Shown here piece by piece: positions 36,653-47,100 of a DNA stretch of 48,166 nt. The position numbers and the translations under genes are program-made. Origin of the DNA: Akkermansia muciniphila (GTDB lineage: Bacteria > Verrucomicrobiota > Verrucomicrobiia > Limisphaerales > UBA1100). The stretch's first letter is position 1, and every line of letters starts with the position of its first letter. The stretch lies in assembly GCA_945903605.1 (NCBI GenBank), contig CAMDOH010000011.1:1-48166 (forward strand), read 5' to 3'. The notes beneath the pieces were generated by a model that saw only the letters and a list, made by a program, of their open reading frames with translations, was not told the DNA's origin and did not search any database.

Positions 36653-37855
36653 TCAGCTTTTGAGCAGGAGTGGCTGGCGGCGTGGCGCGGGCAGCCAAAC
36701 TCGAAAGGTCGTGCCACGGCCGGCATCGCTCAGGATCTCGATTCGGCCGCCGTGCTCACGGACGATGCGCTGGACGATCATCAATCCAAGGCCGGTTCCC
36801 TGCTGTTTGGTGGTGTAGAACGGCTCAAAAATGCGATTGATGCGATCGGCAGGGATGCCGCCGCCGGTGTCATTGATGGCTGCCCAAATTCCCTGTGCTG
36901 AACTGCCGGTGGACAATGTGAGTGTGCCGCCTGCGGTCATGGCTTGGATCGCATTCTTGATCAGGTTCACGAGCACTTGCTGAATCTGGGCGGAATCAAA
37001 TTTGGTGGACGGTAATTGCCGGGCAAGTTCGGTGCGAATGGTGATGCTGCGATTGTCGATTTCTGGCTTGAGCAACTTGAGCGTCTGTTCGATGGATGCG
37101 TTGAGCGAGTGCGGCTTCCGATTGGGTCGCGTCGGACGGATGGCATTTAGGAATTGGCTGACGATGTAATCGAGCCGGGTGATTTCGCCTTTGGCCACTT
37201 GCAGGTACGAATCAATTTTGGAAATGGCCGCTGGCTCGGCGTTTGATTTCACGGGCTTGCTGCGCGCCGAGGTGGCCGGCTCGCGAAGTTTGGCAAGTTC
37301 GCGTTCGATCAATTGCAAATGAATGTGAAGCGCGTTGAGCGGGTTGCCGATTTCGTGGGCGACGCTGGCCGAGAGTAATGTGAGGGCTTGGATGCGTTCA
37401 TTTTCGATGGCGGCATGAGTTTGCTCGCGTGATTCGGTGGCGTCGCGCAGGACGAGTGCGGTGCCTGCGGGCTGGCCTTCCTCGGTTTCAATGGGCGCGG
37501 CGTAAAGATGGAGGAATCGCGGGCGCGGGAATTGGATTTCGAGTTCGTGTCGGGAAATAGTGCCGCCGCGTCCGTTCGGTGTGTCGAGGTTCAGTCCGGG
37601 AAGATAATGGGACAGGGACTGGTTTTCGATCAGATCGGCTGGAAGCCCGAGCAGGTGAGTGGCGACTTGATTGGCCCAAATGATTTTGCGTTTGGCGTCG
37701 ACGACCAGCACGCCGTCTTCAATGGTATTGAAGAGGGTTTCGAAAAAGGCGCGTTCACGTGTGAGTCGGCGCATGACGGATTGAACGCCGTCGGCATCGA
37801 GGCGATCGATGCGCCCGAGAACTTTGTCGAGAAAGCTGGATTTGCGAGTCGCCAT
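36653..37855 (-). CDS. PAS-containing sensor histidine kinase (NtrB-like)
   Basis: PAS region (IEDGVLVVDAKRKIIWANQVATHLLGLP), H-box SASVAHEIGNPLNALHIH, N-box VLVNLIKNAIQAM, G-boxes INDTGGGIP and TTKQQGTGLGLMIVQRIVREHGG. Confidence 0.96.
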   Translation of the reverse strand: MATRKSSFLDKVLGRIDRLDADGVQSVMRRLTRERAFFETLFNTIEDGVLVVDAKRKIIWANQVATHLLGLPADLIENQSLSHYLPGLNLDTPNGRGGTISRHELEIQFPRPRFLHLYAAPIETEEGQPAGTALVLRDATESREQTHAAIENERIQALTLLSASVAHEIGNPLNALHIHLQLIERELAKLREPATSARSKPVKSNAEPAAISKIDSYLQVAKGEITRLDYIVSQFLNAIRPTRPNRKPHSLNASIEQTLKLLKPEIDNRSITIRTELARQLPSTKFDSAQIQQVLVNLIKNAIQAMTAGGTLTLSTGSSAQGIWAAINDTGGGIPADRINRIFEPFYTTKQQGTGLGLMIVQRIVREHGGRIEILSDAGRGTTFRVWLPAPRRQPLLLKS

Positions 37856-37873
37856 TGGGCGCGGTGCGGCGGA

Positions 37874-38872
37874 TTAAAACCATTTCTTGCGCTTGAAATA
37901 CCAGTAGGTCAGCGCGGTGGTGATGAGAGTGATGGCGATGACCAGCGGATAGGCGGCGTTGAGTCCCAGCTCGGGCATGTGCTTGAAATTCATGCCGTAC
38001 CAAGTTGCCAGAATCATCACCGGCGTGGTGATCACGGTGATGAGAGTGAGGAATTTCACCACCTCGCCGGCTTGGTTGGACACCATGTTCATGTACAGTT
38101 GAAGGATGGCGGTGAGTGAGTCGGTGTAGCCTTGCGCTTTTTCGCCGATGTGATTGATGGAGTCGTATACGTTGCGATAATAGGGAACGAGATGGGGGCG
38201 GATGAGTTTGAATGCGCCATCAGCAAGCTGTTTTAGCACGTCGCGCTGCGGGCTGATGATCTGCTTGAGGTGGAGCACTTCTTTCTTGGTTTTGAGAATC
38301 CGGTTGAGTGTGGTTTTGTCCTGATGCTGTAAAACTTTCTGCTCGCAGTCGTCGATCTCCGCTGAGAGTTCGTCCAACGCGGGCTTGTAGTTTTCCACGA
38401 TGGCGTCGAGAAGGTTGTGCGCCACGCGGTCCGGCGCGCGTGCGATGTGAATCGTGCCGTTCACCGATCGCTCCATCACGGACTGCACGCTGCGCATGGG
38501 CACGTCGTGATAGGTGACGAGAAAGTTTTTCCCGAGGAAGAAATTCAGTTCGCTGGTGGCAAAGACGCCATTCTGGCGATTGTAATCCACTGCGTGAATG
38601 ACCATGAACAGGTACGGGCTGAACTGGTCGTCGCTCTTGGGTTGATACTCCTCGATTTTGGGCAATGGGCTGACCATCACGCAATCCTCGATCGAGAGGG
38701 GATGGAAATGAAACACGTCCTCGAGAACGCGCTTGGCCTCGTCGCCCGTCGGATTATCCAGATTGACCCACAGAAACAAATTCGTGTCCGCCAACATGGT
38801 GGGCATCAGAAATGGGTCGATGTCCTTGCTGTGCAACCGTCCTTGATTTGTAAAAGCCAGTGATCTGATCAT
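37874..38872 (-). CDS. CorA-family divalent cation transporter
   Basis: Signature YGMNFKHMPELG between two C-terminal TM helices; ATG at 38872 gives MIRSLAFTNQGRLHSKDIDPFLM. Confidence 0.93.
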   Translation of the reverse strand: MIRSLAFTNQGRLHSKDIDPFLMPTMLADTNLFLWVNLDNPTGDEAKRVLEDVFHFHPLSIEDCVMVSPLPKIEEYQPKSDDQFSPYLFMVIHAVDYNRQNGVFATSELNFFLGKNFLVTYHDVPMRSVQSVMERSVNGTIHIARAPDRVAHNLLDAIVENYKPALDELSAEIDDCEQKVLQHQDKTTLNRILKTKKEVLHLKQIISPQRDVLKQLADGAFKLIRPHLVPYYRNVYDSINHIGEKAQGYTDSLTAILQLYMNMVSNQAGEVVKFLTLITVITTPVMILATWYGMNFKHMPELGLNAAYPLVIAITLITTALTYWYFKRKKWF

Positions 38873-39020
38873 CGTAAATCCATCAGCACAATGGCTGACA
38901 GGGCTGGGACAATATGGCACACATCGGCCGTCGTACCAAGCCTATTCCCATTGGAAGCTTGCAAGCGCACGTCCAGCCCGTTATGAAATTCAACAAGTAC
39001 ACCGACAACACGCCACCCTT

Positions 39021-40181
39021 ATGAATATCGCCAAATTCCGCGTTGCCATTCTCACGCTCTCACTCATCTGCGGCACGGTTCTCTCCGCTGCCCCAAAGAA
39101 GATGCTCGTGGTGACGATCACCGTTGGATTTCGTCACAGCTCCGTGCTCGCCGCCGAGCCGGTCATTGCCGAGATTGGCAAAGACAGCGGCCTATTCACC
39201 GTCGACTACATTCGACAGCCAGACAATAAACCGAATATCAACAAGCCAAAGGAGCCAGCCAAGCCCGCGCAATTCAAGGACGCCAAAGAAGAGGCTGCCT
39301 ACAAAACCGCACTCGATAAATACAAAGCCGAGCTGGCCAAATTCGAGGCCGATCTACCCGCTCAACAGGCCGCTCAAAAAGCGTGGAACACCGCTTATGA
39401 AGCCGCGCTCGCCAAGCTCACGCCTGAAAACTTGAAGCAGTACGATATTCTTTTTTTCGCCAACACCACTGGCGCAGTCTTGCCGAAGGGCGGCCCGCGC
39501 GAAGCGATTCTCGACTTCGTCAAATCCGGCAAAGCGTTCATCGGCACACACAGCGCGACCGATACCTTCGGTGATTTCCCCGGTTACGTCTCGATGATCA
39601 ACGGTAATTTTGCTGGCCATCCGTGGGGCGGCGGCACGCTCTGCACCTTCACCAATCACGATCCGAGTCATCCCGCCGTGAAAATGTATCCAGCCGAATT
39701 TCAGTGGAAAGACGAAATCTACCAGTACCGCTCATTCGATCCCACCGCCGTGCGCGTGCTCCTTTCGCTGAACATGGCCAAGACCAGCCCGAAGATGCCC
39801 TATCAAGTACCCGTGAGTTGGGTGCGCGAATTTGGCGCCGGCCGAATCTTCTACACCAACCTCGGCCATAACGACGTCACGTGGAAGGACAAGACTTTTC
39901 AGAGTCATCTACTCGGCGGCATTCGCTGGGCGCTCAAGTTGGAAACAGGATCCGCCGTGCCGAACCCTGAAATCAGCGCACTCGAAAACGCCAAATCCTA
40001 CATCGCCACTGCCGCTGCCGAAGCGAAGCGCGATGCCGCGCCATTGATCGAGAAGCTCATCGCCAAGAAGGGCGATGCCGCGCTGCTCAAACAACTCAAC
40101 GCCGACGCCGCAGAATTCCACAAACTCAAAGACGCGCCGCGCGCCGCGCTCGCAGCCAAAGCCTTCGCTGTGCTCGAATAG
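39021..40181 (+). CDS. ThuA domain-containing secreted protein
   Basis: Signal peptide; KKMLVVTITVGFRHSSVLAAEPVIAEIGKDSGLFTVDY; KQYDILFFANTTG; GTHSATDTFGDFPGYVSMINGNFAGHPWG; GRIFYTNLGHNDVTWKDK. Confidence 0.93.
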   Translation: MNIAKFRVAILTLSLICGTVLSAAPKKMLVVTITVGFRHSSVLAAEPVIAEIGKDSGLFTVDYIRQPDNKPNINKPKEPAKPAQFKDAKEEAAYKTALDKYKAELAKFEADLPAQQAAQKAWNTAYEAALAKLTPENLKQYDILFFANTTGAVLPKGGPREAILDFVKSGKAFIGTHSATDTFGDFPGYVSMINGNFAGHPWGGGTLCTFTNHDPSHPAVKMYPAEFQWKDEIYQYRSFDPTAVRVLLSLNMAKTSPKMPYQVPVSWVREFGAGRIFYTNLGHNDVTWKDKTFQSHLLGGIRWALKLETGSAVPNPEISALENAKSYIATAAAEAKRDAAPLIEKLIAKKGDAALLKQLNADAAEFHKLKDAPRAALAAKAFAVLE

Positions 40182-40226
40182 TTTTTGTGTCGCTCTCGCA
40201 ACGGTCTTTGGCATCATGAATCGCCT

Positions 40227-41621
40227 ATGAACGGACGCGGATACTATCAATCGGTTGTCTCGCTGGATCGCCGCGACTTTATCGCCGGCGGCTCCACAGC
40301 GGCCTTGTTGGCGTTGCTGCAAGGCAAACTTTCCGCGCAGGAAAAACCCAAGCCGGCGGCAGCTCCAGAAGAGCCGAAGAAACCTGTCGGCCCACCGGTG
40401 AAGTGCGGTGTGATTGGCTGCGGCGTTTGGGGCCGCGAACTCATCAACGGATTACTTCGACTTCCCAACGCCCCCATCACCGCCATCTGCGATCATTATC
40501 CAGCTTTTCTCAACCGCGCAAAAAACCTCGCTCCCAATGCGAAGGCTTATGCCAGCCACGCTGAATTGCTCGCCGACAAAGAGGTCGAGGCCGTGCTCAT
40601 CGCCACGCCCACACACCAGCATCGCGCATTGGTGGAGGCTGCGTTGAAGGCCGGGAAGCACGTCTATTGCGAAGCGCCGTTGGCGCACACCATTGAAGAA
40701 GCTCGCGCCATCGCCAAATCTGCCAAGGCCGCCGTCAAATCCAATTTCCAGAGCGGGCTGAATCTGCGCTCCGATCCGCAGCGGCTCTTTTTGCTTCCGT
40801 TCATTCGCTCTGGCGCGATGGGCGCTCCGTTGCGCACGCGTGCCCAGCGAAATAAAAAAGAAAGCTGGCGTCGTGCCTCGCCGAATCCCGAGCGCGAAAA
40901 GGAAATCAACTGGCGGTTGGACAAGCTGACATCCGCCGGACTGATCGGCGAAATTGGCATTCACCAATTGGACCTCATTCATTGGATGCTCAGCACTCGT
41001 CCTGCGGCTGTGCAGGGATACGGGCGAACATTGCAGTGGAAAGATGGGCGCACGGTGCCCGATACGGTCCACGCCATTTTTGAATACGCCAATGGCATGA
41101 CTAGCAGCTACGAATCAACGCTCGGCAATTCATTCGATGGCGAGTACGAGATGATGTACGGGAGTGATGCGGCGATCATGATTCGTCAGAACAAAGCGTG
41201 GATGTTCAAAGAGGTGGATTCCCCACTGCTCGGCTGGGAAGTTTACGCGCGCAAAGATCAGTTTCACAAAGAAACGGGCATCGCGCTGGTCGCCAATGCC
41301 ACCAAGTTGGTTGCGCAGGGTGAGAATGCCACCGACGAAGTTCCTCCCACGCAGACGCCGCTTCATTTTGCGCTCGAGGCGTTCATCGCCAACAGCGACA
41401 TCACCGGCACAGCCGTCCGCGACTTCGCCGAGAATTTTGACATCACCGATATCAAGGCGCTGCGCGAGTACATCGCCACTACCGCCAAATCACGGATGCC
41501 CGCTGCCGGTGCCGATGAGGGATTTGAATCGGCTGTCGTCGCCATCAAGGCCCACGAGGCCACGCTCAATAATTCCCGCATCGTCTTTCAAGACGACTGG
41601 TTCAAAATCGCCACATCATGA
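40227..41621 (+). CDS. Gfo/Idh/MocA family oxidoreductase with Tat-like signal
   Basis: SLDRRDFIAGGSTAALLALLQ; VKCGVIGCGVWGRELINGLLRLPNAPITAICDHYP; VEAVLIATPTHQHRALVEAALKAGKHVYCEAPLAHT. Confidence 0.95.
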   Translation: MNGRGYYQSVVSLDRRDFIAGGSTAALLALLQGKLSAQEKPKPAAAPEEPKKPVGPPVKCGVIGCGVWGRELINGLLRLPNAPITAICDHYPAFLNRAKNLAPNAKAYASHAELLADKEVEAVLIATPTHQHRALVEAALKAGKHVYCEAPLAHTIEEARAIAKSAKAAVKSNFQSGLNLRSDPQRLFLLPFIRSGAMGAPLRTRAQRNKKESWRRASPNPEREKEINWRLDKLTSAGLIGEIGIHQLDLIHWMLSTRPAAVQGYGRTLQWKDGRTVPDTVHAIFEYANGMTSSYESTLGNSFDGEYEMMYGSDAAIMIRQNKAWMFKEVDSPLLGWEVYARKDQFHKETGIALVANATKLVAQGENATDEVPPTQTPLHFALEAFIANSDITGTAVRDFAENFDITDIKALREYIATTAKSRMPAAGADEGFESAVVAIKAHEATLNNSRIVFQDDWFKIATS

Positions 41622-42241
41622 AAAACCCAATTCTCATTTCACTTTTTCTAACTCTCGTTGCGATTAACACTCAGGCGGCCACTCGCTACGCCGCCCAGCC
41701 CACCGGCAGCAAAATGCGCGTCGACGGCACGTCCAACATCCACGACTGGGTTGTGGAAAGCGCACTCATTGGCGGATGGATTGAGGTGGATGAAAAATTC
41801 CCAGTCGACCCCGCCGTCACGGTGGTTCCCGGCAAGTTTGAAGTCAAAGCGCTCGTGAGCATTTCAGTGCGCTCGCTCAAGAGCGGGAAGACCGCGATGG
41901 ACGTCGTCATGCACGAGGCCATGAAGTTCGAGAAGCAGCCGCGCATTCAGTACAGCATCAAAACCATCGCCATCAAAGCCGCACCCGCCAAAGCCGGTGA
42001 TCCTGTGAATGTGGAAGCGATGGGCGATCTCAATGTTTCCGGCGTGAGCAAACCAGTGACGATCAACATGACCATGCAACGCACCGACAAAAATGAGCTG
42101 ATTTTTACCGGGCAGACTGCCGTGAAAATGACTGACTTCGGCATCACTCCGCCACAGCCCAAGCTCGCACTCGGCCTCATCAAGACAGGCGATGAGGTGA
42201 AGCTGAAATTCGAATGGCGCACTCAACGCGCCGAGAAATAA
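41618..42241 (+). CDS. YceI family protein
   Basis: Signal peptide; SKMRVDGTSNIHDWVVESALIGGWIEV...ALVSISVRSLKSGKTAMDVVMHEAMKFEKQPRIQYS...GDLNVSGVSKPVTINM. Confidence 0.9.
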   Translation: MKNPILISLFLTLVAINTQAATRYAAQPTGSKMRVDGTSNIHDWVVESALIGGWIEVDEKFPVDPAVTVVPGKFEVKALVSISVRSLKSGKTAMDVVMHEAMKFEKQPRIQYSIKTIAIKAAPAKAGDPVNVEAMGDLNVSGVSKPVTINMTMQRTDKNELIFTGQTAVKMTDFGITPPQPKLALGLIKTGDEVKLKFEWRTQRAEK

Positions 42242-42247
42242 ACGGCT

Positions 42248-42769
42248 GTGACCGATTCTATTGCGCCCCGCGTGTTGCGACCGCGTTTCCCATTCCACAT
42301 CCGCATCACCCGCAAATTCCGCCTCAGCTATCTGCGACTGATGCGCACACCGGACGCCGAACACGTCGTCGCGCGGGGAGCCGCTCTCGGCACATTTCTG
42401 GAGTTCATCACCTTTCCCACACTGGGGCTGGCGCTGCTCTTTGTTTATCCCGTCGTGAAACTCGCGCGCGGGAGCGTCGCCGCCGCCATGCTCCTTTACC
42501 TGATGTGGAAATCCATCCTCTGGATTTTCATTCCGCTCAACATCAAGTTCGGTCACTACCTGATGAAGTCAGAGCAAATTGTCGATACATCAACAATAGT
42601 TCCGCTCAGCGGATGGGATGCCAAGCTGGCTTTCGTCAAACAACAGGGCGCCGCATTTTTTGTCGGCAGTGCCGCTTCGGGGATAATCGCCACGGTGATC
42701 GTCTACGGCTTCTCGATTTGGGCCGTTCGTTCCTATCGAAGGAGCCGCGCCCACCATTATATCAAGTGA
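42248..42769 (+). CDS. DUF2062-like membrane protein
   Basis: LRLMRTPDAEHVVARGAALGTFLEFITFPTLGLALLFVYPVVKLARGSVAAAMLLYLMW: DUF2062-like pattern; GTG start. Confidence 0.7.
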   Translation: MTDSIAPRVLRPRFPFHIRITRKFRLSYLRLMRTPDAEHVVARGAALGTFLEFITFPTLGLALLFVYPVVKLARGSVAAAMLLYLMWKSILWIFIPLNIKFGHYLMKSEQIVDTSTIVPLSGWDAKLAFVKQQGAAFFVGSAASGIIATVIVYGFSIWAVRSYRRSRAHHYIK

Positions 42770-44189
42770 CGATCGGCCGGATGACTTTGCCGCCCACGTC
42801 GGTCAGGCGGAAATCCCGGCCGCTGTGGCGGTAGGTCAGCTTCTCGTGTTCCATGCCCAATAGATGCAACAGCGTGGCGTGAAAATCATTCACGTGCACC
42901 CTGTCCACCGCCGCCTTGTGGCCGATCTCGTCCGTCGCGCCGTGGCTCACGCCGCCTTTGACACCGCCCCCGGCGAGCCACGCGCTCATCGCATGCGGGT
43001 TGTGGTCACGCCCGGGCTTGTCGCCTTTTTGCGCCACGGGCAAGCGGCCAAATTCGCCGGCCCAAACAACGAGCGTGTCCTTGAGCATCCCGCGCTGGTC
43101 AAGATCCTGCAAAAGTGCGGCCACCGGCTGATCGGTCTCCTGCGCAAAGCCCGTGTGGTTGCCGGCGATGTCGCTGTGGCCGTCCCAGCTCAACTGATTG
43201 TCCATGCCACCGGAATAAATCTGCACAAAGCGCGTGCCGCGCTCGACGAGTCGGCGCGCGATGAGGCATTGCGCGGAGAAATGCGCGCAGTGTTTCTGAT
43301 CCAGTCCGTACAGCTTTTTAGTCGCCTCGGATTCCTGCTCGATGGCCAGCGCTTCGGGTGCCGCGCTCTGCATGCGGTAGGCCAGCTCGAAACTTTCGAT
43401 GCGCGCCGCCAACTCGCTCTCGCCGGGATTGCGCGCCAAGTGCAGTCGGTTGAGATCCGCCATCAGATCCAGTTGCGCCCGCTGCTGCGCCACCGTCATC
43501 TCCACCGGACGTTTCAGATTGTCGATCGGCTCGCCTTGCGGCCGCAAGTGCGTGCCTTGAAAAACACTCGGCAAAAATCCCGCGCCCCAGTTCGTCGCGT
43601 GGCCTTTGGGCAGACCGCGCCCGCGCGGATCGCTCATCACCACGAACGCCGGGAGGTTTCGGCTGGCCGATCCCAGTCCGTAAGTCACCCATGAACCGAC
43701 GCACGGATAGCCCATGCGCGGCAGTCCGCAGTTCATCATGAAGAGCGCCGGCGAATGATTGTTCGACTCCGTGTGCAGCGAGTGGATGAACGCCATCTTG
43801 TCCACGTGCTTCGCAAGATTCGGGAAGATGGAAGACACCCACTTGCCGCACTGGCCGTGCTGCGCAAATTCAAACGGGCTTTTCATCAGCCCGCCCACCG
43901 AGTTGGAAAAGAAGCCGGTGAAACGGTCGAAGCCCTCCAGCGCCTGCCCGTTTCGTTTGGCCAGCTCGGGTTTGTAATCCCACGTGTCCACCTGACTCTG
44001 GCCGCCGTTCACAAAAATCCAGATCACCGCCTTCGCCTTCGCGGCAAAGTGCGGCAGTCGCGCCGTCAGCGGATCGGCCACCGGCGCACCCAGCAGCCGC
44101 TCATCTTGTAGCAGTGAATAAAGGCCCAGCGCACCCGCGCCCAAGCCGCACCGTTGCAGCATCGCCCGTCGGTTCAGTTGTGCGTCCAT
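42762..44189 (-). CDS. DUF1501 family protein
   Basis: MDAQLNRRAMLQRCGLGAGALGLYSLL; KAVIWIFVNGGQSQVDTWDYKPELAKRNG; GRDHNPHAMSAWLAGGGVKGGVSHGATDEIGHKAA: canonical DUF1501. Confidence 0.97.
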   Translation of the reverse strand: MDAQLNRRAMLQRCGLGAGALGLYSLLQDERLLGAPVADPLTARLPHFAAKAKAVIWIFVNGGQSQVDTWDYKPELAKRNGQALEGFDRFTGFFSNSVGGLMKSPFEFAQHGQCGKWVSSIFPNLAKHVDKMAFIHSLHTESNNHSPALFMMNCGLPRMGYPCVGSWVTYGLGSASRNLPAFVVMSDPRGRGLPKGHATNWGAGFLPSVFQGTHLRPQGEPIDNLKRPVEMTVAQQRAQLDLMADLNRLHLARNPGESELAARIESFELAYRMQSAAPEALAIEQESEATKKLYGLDQKHCAHFSAQCLIARRLVERGTRFVQIYSGGMDNQLSWDGHSDIAGNHTGFAQETDQPVAALLQDLDQRGMLKDTLVVWAGEFGRLPVAQKGDKPGRDHNPHAMSAWLAGGGVKGGVSHGATDEIGHKAAVDRVHVNDFHATLLHLLGMEHEKLTYRHSGRDFRLTDVGGKVIRPIVT

Positions 44190-44196
44190 AAAAATC

Positions 44197-47100
44197 TCAC
44201 TCGATGTAAATGAATTCGTTCAGACCAAAGAGCACCTGACAAAAATCGGCCAGCGCCAGTTGCGCCGCCTCCGCGCGTCCGGCTGTTTGATACGCCGCCA
44301 CCTGCGCCTGCACAAATGCCACAGCCTTCGCCAGCTCATCCTTCGCTGGAGCGCGGCCGAGTGCCGTCATGTACGCCGACGGCACCGTAGTCCCGTGCAC
44401 GCCGGCGTTTTTCTGAAGCGTGGCTGCAAGCTCTTTGGCCGCCGCGCGCACTTGCGGGCTGTTCATGAAGAGGAGCGCTTGGGGTGCGATGACCGTCGCC
44501 GGTCGTGCGCCCTGTCCCACGAGCGGTTCGGGCGCATCAAAGAGCTGCATCGTGGGTACGAGCTTGCTGCGTTTGATGAAGAAATAAATGCTGCGTCGCT
44601 TGCTCTCCTGGTCGAGCGTGCCCGGCCCGAACATCGTGCGATCCAATCGGCCACTCACAGCCAGCACGCTGTCGCGGATCGCTTCCGCTTCGAGCCGCTG
44701 TGGCGTGCGCCGCCAGACGAGCGTGTTCATCGGATCCTTCGCGGCCTTCGCCGTGTCGAACTTCGCGTCCTGCTGATACGCTGCGCTCATCACCATCAGC
44801 TTGTGCAGTGGCTTCAATCGCCAGCCGTTCTTGATGAGTTCACTCGCGAGAAAATCGAGCAGCTCCGGATGCGTTGGTTTTTCTCCCTGCGCGCCAAAGT
44901 CGCTCGGCGTGGCCACAAGGCCGCGTCCGAAATGATGTTGCCACAGCCGATTCACTATCACACGCGCCAGCAGATGGCCCGCACCGTGTTCGGTATCCGC
45001 CATCCAACCTGCCAACGCTGCGCGCCGGTGCGAGGTGTGTGCGCCCGCTGGCGGCGCAGACTGCCACGACTTCTCCGTCTTGCCGCCACGCATGAGCACC
45101 TGCAGAAAACTGGATGTGGCCACCTCGCCCTTTTGGTTCGCGTCGCCGCGTTTAAGAAAATACGACTCTTTGTAGAAGTGGGGAAAGCCGCGGTCATCGG
45201 CATGATGTTTCATCGGCTTCACGCCTTCGCTCGTGGCCTGCACTTTGGTGAGCGCGGGCTTGGGCTTGGCCGCCTGATGCGCCTCCAACTCTTTGCACAG
45301 CGCCTTCCACGCGGCATCGAGCGGATGGTTCATCGCTTGCAACGCCAGCCGCTGCGCATCGGTCAACCGCAGCACGCGCAGATCTTTCGCCGCCTTCATC
45401 AGTGTGAAGATGGATTGCAACTGCGCAGCGCCCGCCAACGGCGCAGGCGCGGGCGCGGTGGTCACCGCCACGCGCGGGCGACCGATGGCGTGCCGCGTGT
45501 TGGTGAAGAAATCCATCTCCAATGTCAGCACCACGCCGCCCGGCATGTTCAGCGGTTCGTCGAATTCAAACAGCGCCGCGTGGTTCTTTCCGAACTGCGG
45601 ATCGACCGCCCAGCCGGTCGCGCGCGGGTCGCCATCAATCGAGCTGGCGACGGACAAGCCGCCGTTGTTCTGCTCGAACGTCGCGCGCGGACGCGCGAGC
45701 TTCACCGGCACGCGCGGTTTGGAACCGTCGGCGGGCTGCGCGAACACGCGGAAATCGGTCAGCGAAAAGTTGCCGTTGTCGGCCCGGCCCGGCCCCTTCT
45801 TTTTCAGCGACTCATCGGCCAGCGCCTCCACGCGCACCGCGGTGAGCGCGCCTTGCAGCGCGCCGGTCTTGAACACCCAACGATCGTGGTCTGGGTTTTT
45901 GCCGCCCAACAACAGCGAACCATCGGGCTGTCGCGTGAAGGTCGAACCTTCCAACGATTTGGCCTCGGCTTCATCGAGGATGAGCCACTGGAACAGCGCA
46001 CTCAACTCCGCCGGAGATTTTTTGGCCCACACATCAAAGCGCGCCGGCAGTTGCGCGGCCTCGAACTTGGCCAGTTGCTCATCCAACGCGCGGCGTTTGC
46101 GCTCCCATTCCACCATCGCGGCAGCCTGCGTGTCAGACGCGAGATCCAGCTCGATCTCGCTGCGGATGGTCGTGCTGAAAGTCGAGATCAGCCGGTAATA
46201 ATCTCTCACCGGGATGGGATCGAACTTGTGGTCGTGACAACGCGCGCAGCCGATGGTCAACCCGAGCATCGCGGTGCCGAGCGTGCCGGCCATGTCATCC
46301 AGCTCGTCGTAGCGGGCTGATTCAAATTCCTTCTCCGTGAGTTGCGTGGGGAAAACGCCCGCACCGAGGAAACCCGTGGCCATCAACGCCAGCGGATTGC
46401 CCGGCGCCAATTCGTCGCCAGCGACCTGCCATTTCACAAATTGATCGTACGGCATGTCGGCGTTGAGCGCTTTGATGACGAAGTCGCGGTAGTGATAGGC
46501 GTGCGGGCGATCGTAGTCCTGCTCGAAGCCGTGGCTCTCGGCGAAGCGCGCGATGTCGAGCCAGTGCCGCGCCCAACGCTCGCCGTAGTGCGGTGAAGCG
46601 AGGAGCGTATCCACCACCTTCGCAAAAGCGTCGGGCGATTTGTCATTCACAAACGCCTCAATCTCCTCCGGCGTCGGCGGCAGGCCGATGAGATCGAGAT
46701 AAACACGACGCAACAACGTGGGCCGTTCCGCAAGCGCATTGGGCGCGAGCTGTTTTTCCTCAAGCTTGGCGAGAACGAAACGGTCGATGTCGTTGCGCGG
46801 CCATTTCGTGTCCCGCACTTTTGGCGGCGAAACTTTCTTGAGCGGCTGGAACGACCAGAATTGCCGGTCGGCCTCGCTGATTTCCCGCGGCGCAGGCGTC
46901 GCGCCTTTTTCCATCAACGGCTTGTCGTACGGCGCGCCGTAATCAATCCATTGCGCAATCTTGGCGATGAGCGCGTCGGGCAGCTTCGGCGATTTGTCCG
47001 GCATCGCGGGCTTGGTCGCATGCGTGATGGATTTGTAGAGTCGGCTGGCTTTGCTTTGGCCCGAAACAATGACGACGCCTTCTTCGCCGCCCTTGAGCAA

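Noticed and set aside
35829-36818. 329-aa plus-strand ORF
   Set aside because: Antisense to the NtrC-type regulator and the histidine kinase end; shadow ORF.
44260-46320. 686-aa plus-strand ORF
   Set aside because: Exactly antisense to the well-supported PSD1 gene; Arg/His-rich composition typical of shadow ORFs in GC-rich coding DNA.
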